NCBI GenBank assembly: GCA_951799405.1
Contig: OX637346.1
Span: 13,973,215 to 14,037,214, forward strand
DNA: 64,000 bases
Direction of reading: 5' to 3'
Source of the DNA: Agapetus fuscipes
Lineage: Eukaryota; Arthropoda; Insecta; Trichoptera; Glossosomatidae
Under the pieces are notes generated by a model that worked only from the letters and a program-made list of their open reading frames with translations, was not told where the DNA came from and did no database searches. Positions 1-12,061 of this stretch are shown here, piece by piece. The position numbers were made by a program, and so were the translations under genes. Within the stretch, counting starts at the first letter, position 1, and the number at the start of each line of letters is the position of its first letter.

Positions 1-1277
1 AGATTCTTTCACAAACGCAAGACACGTCTAACAAATAAATAAGCACTATGTCATTTAAAACAATCATGAATAATTCTCAAAACTCCTAGGTTGGTAGTTC
101 TTGATTTGACATTAATCTAGGAATGAAATCTGATATCAAACTAAATGGCTGTAAAATTTCATGAATGGCATTTTAAATATAACAATTATTATGTAACTAA
201 GTATTATTGATCATTAATTTATCGAAGTAGTTAAAATAATCTATCAAATTCTTAATTTTATTTAGTTCATAACAGACGATGAAAGTGCGAGTGTACAACT
301 TTTGATTTTTAAATCAAAGTAGTCAAAATTGTACTTTGCATATGAAAACAACTCACTTCAGTAAAATCGCATTAAAAAAGAAATCGAAGTAAAAATTGCA
401 AACAATAAAATACCATCAATTTAAATGCAAGTAAAAAGGTTGCACTGGACTTTTACCCTCGATGATTGCATATTTCACGCAAAAAAAACTTTCTAATGTT
501 TTACTTGAGTGACTTGTCTCTGAGCTAAACTCGCGTAAACCAGCCACCGAAGCGACAACATTACGTAAGCTAGAGTACTAGTGTACCTACTCTAGTATAT
601 ACATCCTTACGCTTAAACTCAAATTAGCGTTTTTACAAAAATGTATAGAAAGTATACCAGCGCTTTTAGTGAGCGTTTTAGTTTCCACGTAAAGTTTATT
701 ACTTAGTGTACTGTAGAGAGGATGCACATTGCACATGGCCGCGGCTACAGGCAAAGGCTGCATATGCAACTCGCTTAATTGTTCATATCATTACATGGCG
801 CAGATTTGCTAATAAAATTCTGATTATCTATGAATGTTTGTCAAACTATGTGCCATAAAGACGTGGATGTGTCGCAAAAAAAAAAACTCAAAAAAAGCAA
901 AATATACATGAAAAATGTAATTGGTTCATCATATTATGTAAATATAAGTCTTTTTTTAAACATCTCATGGGAAAATACATGTTGCTAGCGATGAGGACTC
1001 ATAGATATGGCAAAAGTATTTTAAGCTCTGAAAAAATGTTCATGCATTTCAATAAAAAAAAGTTAAAGTTGATGGGTTTATGTATTTACATTATAAAGAT
1101 TAATTTTTACATTATTAACTAAAAAAATAAATTAACAAGGTTATTATTTTAGACAAATTTTTACAAATAGTGTTGTTGTCCCTCTCAAATCATCTAAAAT
1201 AGATGTCTGATATCACATATTGATGCATATTTTTAGAATTTAATATCTAAATTATTTTATTTCTATGGGGTATTCCT
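1..1277. other. AT-rich non-coding sequence
   Basis: No gene, splice-ready exon or clear repeat was recognised. It is probably intron or intergenic DNA left of the CELF exons. Confidence 0.5.
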
Positions 1278-1548
1278 TGACTGATAGGTTGCGTTGGTAT
1301 GAGGTTGACCACCCATACTGTAAAAAATGGTTCACTTTGCCAATGTCACCCCTGTTTCAGGGAAGGTCGGCAAGAGTTGCAGGGCTTATGTTCATTTGAG
1401 ATTGGGTGTTTTATATTGTAGGTCCACATGCGGCATGTGTGAGCGCGAAATTATGCGTGTCTGTTTGTGGGAATGCATTTAATATGAATTTCAAATGATG
1501 CATATCTTTGCAGCTAAGATTTAGATTAGGGTAGTATTGGCATTTCTC
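1278..1548 (+). repeat. 5'-truncated copy of LINE family A tail
   Basis: Contains the family core GTTCACTTTGCCAATGTCAC, GGGAAGGTCGGCAAGAGTTG and CACATGCGGCATGTG, and ends in TAAGATTTAGATTAG. See 32876-33705 for the longest copy. Confidence 0.85.
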
Positions 1549-1604
1549 ATTTCTTCTGACGTTTGAATATCCCTTGCTACTCGTATTACGAAAACCAGTG
1601 TGAG

Positions 1605-1770
1605 ATTAATATGAGCCGTATAAAATCAAAGACGGCAAACGAGGATTTTTTCAAAAATGGAAACACCGAAAATCATGTTCATTGTTTCGTTTGCATATCT
1701 CACATACATGCATATAAACCTAATTAAAAAAAGCAAGAAACTGTTTTTGATTCTAAGCTATTCAAATATT
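1605..1770. mobile_element. Member of a TIR MITE family (ATGAG-YGTATA ends)
   Basis: Begins ATGAGCCGTATAAAATCAAA and continues through a GAGGATTTTTTCAAAAATGG segment. It shares this layout with elements at 21700, 41660, 47362, 48176 and 49000. Confidence 0.5.
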
Positions 1771-2382
1771 TAAAAAGTTATCAAAAAAATTATGCCCCCC
1801 TCGGATTCTAACCGAAATCATTCACTCGCGAAAGGAATAAGCACGTTTAAAAGAAAATTTAAAAAAAATACAAGTAATGTGAACATAAATCGAAAAAATA
1901 CATTTTTCATGCATCGGTATTCCGTGTGGCTTGGGAAAAATCCTATTCACCATTGAAGCAGAGAAGTTTGTTTGCAAGTGGTTTGGTTGTATGCACTATG
2001 CAGGTATGAAGGCTGCAGCAGAGAATGGTGCAGTGTGCATGTGCGCGCATACGTACAGCATTGTGCTCAATGCATCAAACTTATGATATATGTGGACTAG
2101 AAATTATTTTAACGAAAATAGACGATATATATATATATCTTATAGAATGAAAAAAACTGATTTTACTGACCGTGCAAAAGAGAAAAACGGTTTTCTCTAC
2201 GTTTCGTCGGAGTTATATCCGACGCCTCAGGAGGCGTATGTCTTCTACAAAGAAGAACCACGAATATATATCTGTTTCGTTTCAACCTACTTACGGAAAC
2301 GGTCATTAGTAAGAAAGAGAGCAATGAGCTTCACAGTTGCATTTCCATGTGTATAAAAAAAAACTCGGGAGAATGTAAAAAT

Positions 2383-2641
2383 GTTTATAGAAAGGTGGCA
2401 GCACTGCCGCGTGCGTACTATGGCCGGAGCAGTCCGAACATAGACGCATGCGGTATAAATCTTGTGATCGATAAAATTGACGAATTTTTAAAGGAAAAAG
2501 GAATTATTTTAAGACATTATTGCATGTGTTGTAACAAAATGGAGAAAGCAAGAAAACATAAAATTTGACACGTAAAAGCGTGTTTTGTATGACTACACAA
2601 CTGCAACGTTTGACAGGACTGACACAAATGTGGTCGATAGT
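2383..2641 (+). repeat. Repeat X, left part (interrupted by a hAT element)
   Basis: Matches the reverse complement of 62148-62401, sharing strings such as GGAGCAGTCCGAACATAG and ATGCGGTATAAATCTTGTGAT. Its continuation is at 5012-5090, beyond the inserted element. Confidence 0.8.
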
Positions 2642-5011
2642 CAGTGGCGTGCCTACGGTTTCTGCCATGCGCATGCTGGATAATTAAAGTTGCACCAAAT
2701 CACAAATAATAAATCTTACCCCTTTGTTTCTTTCCTCAGTGTTTCTTAATCTCTTCAGACTTCGATTTTGGATTAATTAATAAATCTTTACATACTTAAG
2801 ATCCTTACTGAGTACAACTATATTTTCACAGGAATTCATTGTTTATTATAAAAACCGGATTCTCGATCGCAAACAAGCAATAAGTTATTTATTATGATAT
2901 TTGAACCTGACGCGACAGTGTTTTCAAAACACAATACATAAGTCATTCATAAATCTGTAAACAGCTTCAGTCTGGAATCGTAAAATTTAATGGACCAAAA
3001 GCTTAGCTTATCTGAATATTATTATCATGCGTACTCCAAGCCACAACTCCAAGCAATATCTGTGAATGTGTGTTTTCATTTAGTATTAAAAGGGCTTAAG
3101 CAACTATCTTCATACAAACTTACAGAGGTCAAGCTTTTTCATACGTTAAACAAAGACAGGCATACAATTCTCAATCACGTTTGAAGAACAGAGTTTCGTT
3201 CGGCAATGACTAATATTAATATCCCACTTTACCTCACAGATGGCAGTAGCAGGAATATTGATGTATATCTTTAATCTACTCAAAAATATTCATTATTTTC
3301 ATTTCTAAAGGCTGGTTCGGACAAGGCGAGTAATTTAGTCAAGTAACGAGTAATTTAGTGGCTAAACGTGTGCGAACCCCAACAATTTAGTCCAGTAGTT
3401 AAGTCAATGGTTTAGTCAAGCCGATCCATTTCATTCTATTTTTTCGGGCAAGTAGCGGCCCCGCCCACCATCCGTGGGCGAGTGTTGCCGAGAAGCCACG
3501 GAAAAGTCCGAGTCCGAAGAGCCACGGAAAAGCCCGAGTCCGAGTCGAGTTTATTAGCGGCCGCGCCATTGGCCGCTCACTCTTGGCGGGGAAACGGAAA
3601 TGCAAGAATGGCGGCAATTTAAATTGGCTGCAGTTTGAAAAGATAATGCCCGTTTTCAGCAAGAATATTTAAAGATAAAGTGCTGTTTAAAAATATTTAA
3701 GTACTTAAGAACTTCTTATATTTGCGAGCCCGATGTTCCGCTCCCTAAACTTAGCGACCTGTCAGTGAGGTTATGTCATGTTTAAACTGTAAATAAGTGG
3801 ATATGCACACCGATATCCTTGGTTTTTTAGAAACTCTTGAGAATATAGAAGTTGCTAGGACTTATCTACGTCCAAAAAGTTTTGAGAAAGGTAATTTTTT
3901 TTCGATAAGAATAGTATGACATCGATTTTTGGTGCGGATATCAGCTGTCAAAAATACAATCATGTAGCTCCTTGCTGACAATAGAGCTGTACAAATATAG
4001 TTTTGGTAAAGATGTTGTGGAAATAACTATTATCGTCCATGAATTTATTACGTATTTAAAAACATCGATCTTTTACATTGATCGATGTTTATAGGTACCT
4101 ACCATAAATTTGTCATATCACAGGCCTTATGATATCCTTCAGATGGATTTTTACTTGTTGTTTTGTACAGAAACAATTCAGTGACACACGGGGATAACTA
4201 ATTAGAGGCATTACAATTTTATGCCACTGTAAGCCATCAGCTGGTATCTGTGACAGACGTGAGAGGCGTATGTAGCAGGATTGAACAAGTTTCTCGCGGT
4301 CAGCCTCTGAAAAGTTGAACCATGTTTCTTCTTTAACTTGATAATTGATTGGTGACCGCCGTGTATTTGAAAATGCCGATTTTACATGTCGAATATTGAT
4401 GTTAATTGTCAACAACGAAAAACGCAACAGAGAAATGCATCTGAATGCAGCTGCAGACTACGAGCCGTATTATAGTGTGTGCATACAAAATATACTTTGT
4501 ACACATCATTGAAAAGATAAAAATTCAATTAAAAAATAATGTTTGCAGCGTAAATGGTAGATATTATTATAAACATCAAATAGTCATGTGTTGTTTTTAT
4601 TTAAAATGTGTATATTATTTTATAAACCATAAAATACATTTCGAATTTACAAAAGTCGAGTTTCGAAGTTGTTTGCTAAACAGGCTCCTAGCTAGGTGGC
4701 CGGGCATAAATCAGTTAATATTACCAAACTATAGCCAATTTAAAGGGCTTTATAATAACATGATTTTAATACTCAATTAATATTTTCAAACTGCAGCCAA
4801 TTCAAATTTTCCGCCATTATAGAAAGGGCTTTCTGCAGCCAACTTCGCACTTGTGTACTGTACTGGACCGTAATGCGAACGCTTCACGGGCGAGTAGCGC
4901 CCCGCCCACTACTAAATTACTCGCTACTTGACTAAATCAGTGGCCTCGTGCGAACTAGCCTTTAGGGTACGCATGCTTAGCTTTTTAGCTTGTATGGTAG
5001 TCACGCCACTG
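2642..5011. mobile_element. hAT-like transposon with 8-bp target duplication
   Basis: The ends are inverted: CAGTGGCGTG at 2642 and CACGCCACTG ending at 5011. The direct repeat TCGATAGT flanks it (2634-2641, 5012-5019). Repeat X elsewhere in the window is continuous across this site. No transposase reading frame was seen; a second TIR element (3307-4964) occupies most of the interior. Confidence 0.85.
3307..4964. mobile_element. Nested TIR element, 1.66 kb, non-autonomous
   Basis: The left end AAAGGCTGGTTCGGACAAGG is matched by the right end CCTCGTGCGAACTAGCCTTT in inverse. TAATTTAGTCAAGTA boxes follow on both sides, then inverted GGCTGCAGTTTGAAAA modules. No coding capacity was recognised. 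A TA flanks each end. Confidence 0.75.
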
Positions 5012-5090
5012 TCGATAGTGTGTAGGTATCAATGCTGTAAGTTAGTTTCTGCTCCTCTATGTTATTACTCAATGCAGTCCAGCCAGCCTC
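5012..5090 (+). repeat. Repeat X, right part
   Basis: Continues repeat X after the hAT insertion; GTTTCTGCTCCTCTATG is shared with the copy at 62099-62147. Confidence 0.75.
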
Positions 5091-5267
5091 TCGGTGCGAG
5101 CCCACTCTGATTAAAAATAATTCTCAAGTAGGAGCGAGTGCATCAGCTGAGTGCCTGCATACAATCATAGCATTACATAATTACAAATATGTATCTACTT
5201 ATTAGTAAATTAATTACAAACAATTACTGATGATGATGATGACGATAAATGTATGATGATGATGACG

Positions 5268-5526
5268 ATAAATGTATCTATAATCTAAGTTGCAAAGAAA
5301 TATTAACATTCAAAACTCATATCAAATGCATGCCCACAAACAGACACGTGTAAGCTCGTGCTCACAAATGCTGAATGTGTACCTACTTACAAATTAAAAC
5401 CAAACTCAAATGAACATAATCCCTGCAACTTTTGCCGACCTTTCCTGAAACAGGGATGGCATTGGCAAAGTGAACCCTTTTTTACAGTATGGGGTGGTCT
5501 GCCTCGTACCAACCTATGAGTCAAGG
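5268..5526 (-). repeat. LINE family A tail copy
   Basis: Inverted copy with ATAATCTAAGTTGCAAAG at the tail side and CAACCTATGAGTCAAGGAAT at the head side. A GATGAT simple repeat lies just left. Confidence 0.8.
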
Positions 5527-5659
5527 AATCATACCAACCTATAAGTCAAGGAATGCTGCATATGTATAAATACAAAATAAACCAAAACTTACATGAACAG
5601 AAACCTTGCAACTCCTGAAAACGGTGGTACAAGTGAACCAAATTTCTGGCAGCATGAGG

Positions 5660-5778
5660 AGTGAGGACTTTGACTTATAGGTTGGTATGAGGCTGACCCC
5701 CCATACTCTATAAAATGGTTCACTTTGCCAATGTCACCCCTGTTTCAGGGAAGTTCGGCAAGAGTTACAAGGCTTATA
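5660..5778 (+). repeat. LINE family A fragment
   Basis: Head part of the 240-bp tail (GGTTGGTATGAGGCTGACC onward); it stops where the SINE at 5779 begins. Confidence 0.75.
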
Positions 5779-6213
5779 ATAATAATAATAATATTAGGAT
5801 GATTTATTTGGTGAGCGCTGTTTTTGTGTGTATCACACCTCAAGAGCCCTATGCGAGCTTGGTCGTCGCTGTAGAAAGCGCCAATTCTCAAGCAAGACCC
5901 AGTTGTTGTAAGGTTGGAAGGACCTTTCAGTGACCGGTCTTTGGTAAAGGTTTATGAATTTTTCAACCCATCGAAGAGCACATTTGGAAATATAAATGGT
6001 ATATTTTTTGTGCTCCGCCGAGATTCGAATCCACAACCTTCCATTTACGAGTCCGAAGTGTTGCCACTGGACTGCGGACCGGTCCAAGATGCCAACGACA
6101 CGCGGTGTACCTAAGCGGTAACCCATCCAAGTACTATCCGCGCCCAATGTTGCTTAACTTCGGTGATCTATATTCTATGGGAACCGGTGCTTTCAACATG
6201 GTAACGTCGTTGA
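5779..6213 (-). mobile_element. 5S rRNA/tRNA composite SINE, copy 1
   Basis: Read on the minus strand: a nearly full 5S rRNA sequence (GATCACCGAAGTTAAGC, TAGTACTTGGATGGG), then a tRNA-like unit with A box AGTCCAGTGG and B box GGATTCGAATC, then a body, then CTCTTGAGGTGTGATACACAC and an ATT-repeat tail. A 7-base insertion (GAATATA) interrupts the 5S part. Confidence 0.85.
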
Positions 6214-9200
6214 CTAACATGGTAATTGTTAAGCTAAGGTAAAGTAATTGTTAGTTACTCGATGATGGAAGTGATTCCGAAAATATTTGCAACACACTTA
6301 CTCAAAAAAACAATAATTGTGGAATACAACAAAGTTTTAATTTCCTTTATTTTTTATTAGTAATTTTAAAAATAATCAATCTTTATGAGTAGGTTTATTA
6401 TGTTATTATACTGCAGATTAAATATTTGGGTAATCACAATGATAAACAGACAACAAGAATATCCATCAGTATTGCGGTACTTTGGCTGAATGGACCGCGT
6501 ACGCATCTCGAACTCATAGACCGCTCGCGCTGGGTTCATTCTAACCACATGACATGTTAAATATTCATCCCGCAAAATTAATACTCAAGCAAATATCCCT
6601 GCAGAAAGTAATAACTAATAAGCAATAGGCTATAGGCACAATAATAAAGTTGCATACATGATTGCATCCACCATTAAAGTAAATAGAAAATGCCTCAGTG
6701 AAATCATTTTCTCTCTATCGTGTTTTTTAATTCTTACTTACATACAATAATCGAATACATTGTTATTGATTTTGATCAGTCTAAACTTGGGGTGAAGTAT
6801 TCACGGTATCACAAATTTGGTCTCTAAATAATTAATTAAATGTGTAAGTAATATATTTTTTATTTCAAAAGAAAAGTTCATTTCCAAAACATATCACATC
6901 AGAAATATTTAAGGACGAAAAATGGAAAAATGAGGTTTCCTGAAAATTTTTGACGACATTCTTTAGTTTGATATATTTATTTACTTACTTCAATTTAAAT
7001 AAATCTATTATTTGTATATGTTACCCACTCTTTTACTAAGATGTAAAAAAAAGCTTAATAATGGTAATTGTACTGAATGAAGCCATCTTAAACAGTTTTA
7101 ATTGAAAGTTAAAATATTATTTTGAAAATCAAGTTATACCCAATCGTACCAAAGTCTTCTAACATTTTTTTGTAGTCAAAAAGGTCACTATGTTTGCTTC
7201 CTCGTATGGAGTGCATGCACCTTAGACTGGAAAGTTTGATAACATTCTTGTAATTCAGAGACAAAATTACACGTACTTACCTCACTCCTAAGTTTATCTC
7301 ATCCACATAAATAATATCCTGTGATGTATCACAAGTATAATAAAGAAGGTGTGTTAATGTTTACACTGCGTCTATGAATAACACTATTTAACTATCTGGA
7401 GATATTGTTTGTTCGCGACACACATCCCAGCACCCCAACGACGTTTTAACTCAACTACAGAGTTTGTTTAGTTAGTTTGTAAACTGAAACGCTCACCTGT
7501 TGGTTTCCTAAAAATAATTGGTAGAAATCTATGGTGGAGTTTAATTGTAATGTTTCTTACTCGGGGTGCAGTTCTACACATTTAACTCACATTCGTTCCA
7601 TCTTTAAGAATGTTTTATTGTTTGTGCAGTTGCTGATGTTCTCTTCCTATTGTAGCGCGCCCTGTGATTTGTGTCTTGGCATAATTCAAAACAATATGAA
7701 CTCCAACTAATTTCTAGCAAAACGTTTCATCATTACAGTTTATTAGCTATCACATTGTACTAACAAACCAACGGTTTATACACGAGCTTTAAGTCAAAAT
7801 CAATTTCTAGAAACTACGCATACAGGCTCAAAGCTAAAGGATGCTTAATTATTCATGACCATCTTCAATCTTCAATACCTCATTAAGGTGATGGAGGTAT
7901 TTTTTTCAATAAAAAATAATATTTTATGAAATTAAGACTACAGGGAAGAACAAGGATGTACGTATATTGTATTATATGCACAGTTTATGTCCTTTTTTTT
8001 TATTCATTGTATATTTTCATTCATCACAGGGGTGAAAAATAAATCACAATTCCTGCAAAATCGAATGTGTTGGAAATGGCCTCATTTGAATTTTACCAAC
8101 ACAATTATGTGTAGATCTAGGAACTTATATAATAAAATCGGTCTCTCCAAAATACACTGTTGTAAAAAAACTACGTAAAAGAGAAGGCTTTTGGTATTCT
8201 CGTCATTGTCAGTCAACAGAATAAAATTATTATCATTGCTAATCATTATAAAATAATCAAATTTTCCTTATTGTAAAGTTGTTCAACAGATTTTATTTAT
8301 CGCTATGAATTGTAAGAATTATTTTAATTTTCTGAATGTTTAGGATAGCCCAACGTAGCTGCATAAACTGTCCTTTGCCCAAAGCTGAGACTCGTTTACA
8401 CAAGCATTGCCTACTAGGTACATGTTAGCTCTTACATTATGTATCCCTTTGAAACAGATTAAGCTGGTAGTTGTCCTTTATCTATTCCTGTATAATTGCC
8501 TGAGCACACATTACAGGAGGTCAACAGCCATGAGATAACTTCACAGGTGACTGTCCGCACACCTTTTGGTATTCGTTAAGCGCACCAGCACGGAGTCGCA
8601 TTAAAAGGCGGTGATATACTTTTACGGTTTGTTTGCCGGTAAACCTCTGCCTATGTTTCCTCTCGACTGTTTGTTTAAGACACCGTTCAGACGGGGACCA
8701 GTACCCCGATTGTAAACTTGTATTAACATATGAGATAGTAAGTGAGAATTCCAAAATTTTAAGAAAACTTGTTGTGGTCTATCCTATTTTTCAAGAAAAA
8801 TTTGAAACACTAGGTACTTTTCTACCTTACGTTGTAAAATTTATTTTAAATTTACACTACGGGTTCAGTGCTCAGAGGCAAAGAGTATACCTCCGCATAT
8901 GTATCTTTTTTGAGACGAGGTGAAACTTAAAATTTATATAAAAAAGTGGGTAAATAAATGTGTCACACGGTATACGAAGTGATCCCACTTGGCATTATCC
9001 CATCAAAATGTGTGATTGATTCTAATTTTTGAGGCATATACGGCGTTGGCACCAGTATCCTGCAAAATAAAGTGTGATCAATAAAATGTTATACTTTTGT
9101 TGTTTGTTCTATCCAACAAAATGTGAGTTTTTTACGAAATTCACCAACTGAATTGCTTTTCACTATCTAGAATATATTTTATATTGTATTCTTCATGGTA

Positions 9201-9268
9201 AAATAATAATTTGTAAGTAAACATGTTATTGTATACTCGATACATATTATTCCATTTTGTTTTATTTA
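6214..9268. other. AT-rich non-coding sequence
   Basis: No gene or clear mobile element was recognised. The short open frames here show no family resemblance. Confidence 0.45.
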
Positions 9269-9651
9269 TGTACCTTAGAGCATAAACAACGGAAGTCCAC
9301 TTTTTTGCGTTTTTGAGTAAATGATGCAGAAATTATTATAATTAGCTGTTCTATAAGTGGTAAAAATATTGGAGTCCTCGAACCCATAGTTACTGAGATA
9401 TCAAGTGTAATAAATATGGGATGCACATAAAAGTGCGAGCATAAACCATGGAAGTTCCACATACGTTGTTCACATTACTTCACATTAAATAAATATCGAT
9501 AAAAGAAGATAAACAGATTTTACAGATCAAAAATATCTCGTCTAGTTTAGAAGTTATGATGGTTTAAAAAAGTGCACATTTTCACTAAAACTCGTCTCCT
9601 GCACATACATTTTACTAAATGTGACTACCGTTGTTTATGCTCTAAGGTACA
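9269..9651. mobile_element. TIR element, 383 bp
   Basis: The left end TGTACCTTAGAGCATAAACA is the exact inverse of the right end TGTTTATGCTCTAAGGTACA. The match continues for about six more bases with one change. No target duplication was resolved. Confidence 0.75.
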
Positions 9652-10243
9652 GATTTTATTTTAAGTACTTAGTTACATAAATACACTTATAACAAGTTCA
9701 AGGTAAGCGTACATCCTGCATCCAGTGATCGAGTTGTATTTCAGGATACTTTAAGCAATTTACCACTTACCAGTCGTACAAAACTTGTAAACTTGACTAC
9801 TGTCTCTGTCAGAACAATCCTTATCTCAGAGTTGCTGAGACTGCCTTTAGCTTTTGTCTTATCTCCATTTATTCGTGCAGTCCGTAATAGTTTTGTGTAC
9901 ACAATGTTAATTATTAAAATTAACTAGAAAACACACCGTTTTATGGACCTTCTATAACCAGTGTGTACATTGTACATTTCGTTACCTATAGCTTCTATGA
10001 ACAGGAATGATTATGTACATCTACATAATATATCCACAGCAGCACCGAAAATCACCAATTGTAAAGTAGGTTTTTTTTTAAAGATACAGAAAAACATTAC
10101 ATGTGAAAATAAAAAAATTACAATGATTTTTTTTTACCCTCATGCACAAGCAGATGTTTGCGTGCGCGCATGGGAGATTCTAGTTCTATATTACATTTTT
10201 AAAATCCATTTCTTAGCAACTATTAAAAAGCAAATGAAGTGAG

Positions 10244-10278
<35 letters not shown>

Positions 10279-12061
10279 AAATTAAAACAAAAAAAAACAT
10301 GTAAATAATATCAAGTAACTCTGGTCAAAAACTCATTTAGAGTAGACACACAAAGATACCATTAAAAAGAAACAAATACAAATAAAAACATTGTCACACT
10401 AATTGTATAAGATACGTAGATAGAAGCAGCAAAGATTTTGTAGATCTTGTTTTGTATCTACTTCTGTCAACAAGAGTAGTATTTACTTATTCCTGTCACG
10501 TTTTTTTTTAGAGCATAATCAAACGATTTCCTGAAGGTAGGTAGATAGAGGGTAGGTCTATAAGTATGATGGTGATGATTAATGAAGGTATTTTATCTAA
10601 AATCTATAACCTAAGTTGCGATTTTTTAATATGACATTTAAAATAGGCACGAACCAATTAGTGCTTACACATGCTACGTGTTTAGGTATCAGTGTCCTTA
10701 CAAAATAAAATTCAGACCTCAAATTAACAGTAACCCCGCTTCTCTTGCCACCTGTACCTGAAACAAGAGTGTCATTGTCAAGAGTGAAATATTTGTTACA
10801 GTTTAGGTGGTCAGCCTCATACCAACGTATTAGTTAAGCTAACCTAACCTAACGTTATAATATTTAAGTACCTATTATCTACCTAGAATTGCAGGTAATT
10901 TAAGGAAATGTCTTTGTCACCTGACTATTGGCAGCCACTCACGACAAATACAGAACAATAGAAATTCCTGATAAGACGCTGTAAAAATAACGTAACGTGT
11001 CATGAAACAGTCATAAACTTTATGTTGAAACTCAACCATAGCGTTTGCCAAAGATGGCGCACCTCTTAAACTAAAGCAGCACCTCTAGTGAGTGTTTTAG
11101 TCTGGGTACATTTTAGGTAAAACGCTATGGTCGCGTATTACTTACATGTAAAATTTTGTACTTGGGGCATATAATACAAAAGTCACCACAGGCGTTCACC
11201 TACAGAATTATATATTCTCCATGCATTACGTCCTTATTTATAAGTACCTACTTACAGAGGACGTGAGCTAATAAATCGATTTTTTGTTTTTGAGGAAACC
11301 ATTAAATTTAAGAGATCTGGAAACTTTCCCAGGCATTGCGACGCATACAAAAAACAGTTGAAATCAAATATTCTTATTTAAAAGAGGAAAACGGATATTT
11401 ATAATCTAATTGGAATCTATTGCAAATATTAAGGTGGAAGCATCGATGGTGGAAGTACCATTGGGAAGTACTAATCATATATTATTTTGTATCATGTTTT
11501 GTAACCCTTGATCACATTTAATCCATCTTGATTTGAAACAGTTACTCAATTTTATTGGAATGTAGGTATACTTGAGTAAAGGTGATTTCAGATTGTTCAC
11601 TTTCATTCACCTTTGAAAGGATCTTATTGAATGATAAAAGAAAGAACTGTTTACATCACGTCAATACCTGGATATACTTTAGGCAGGTATGAAAACCAAT
11701 ATACACATACATTATCATAACTGTTATGACATAACATTAAAATTGTATCTATAATATTATTTTAGTGTTACTATTTTCAACAAAAATCAGTTCTTGTGAT
11801 AAAAAAAAGATAATAAAATGAAGACAATGAAATAAAAATTCTAGCACATTTCAAATGCATCATTTACACATTTTTACATCCTACTAAAGCCAAAGGACAA
11901 AATAATAATTTCACTGTCATCCATTTTCAAACATGTTTCAATAAGCATATTCCCACAGCTACATTTTCCCACACAAATTTACTTTAAACAATCTCTTAGG
12001 GGTAAGTAAGTACATTGTTACAAAAATGTGATTTTAATTGAGTCAATCTGTATTGTTTCAG
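9652..12061. other. Non-coding sequence with a poly-A run and one LINE tail
   Basis: An A run of about 35 bases lies at 10243-10276 and a LINE family A tail at 10585-10845. The rest shows no recognisable gene; it is probably intron of the CELF gene. Confidence 0.45.
10585..10845 (-). repeat. Diverged LINE family A tail copy
   Basis: ATAACCTAAGTTGCGA at the tail side and GGTGGTCAGCCTCATACCAA at the head side are kept; the middle is diverged. Confidence 0.65.

Noticed and set aside
10846..10857. CTAACCTAACCTAACG, like the insect telomere repeat TTAGG
   Set aside because: Only about two and a half units; too short to be a telomeric array.
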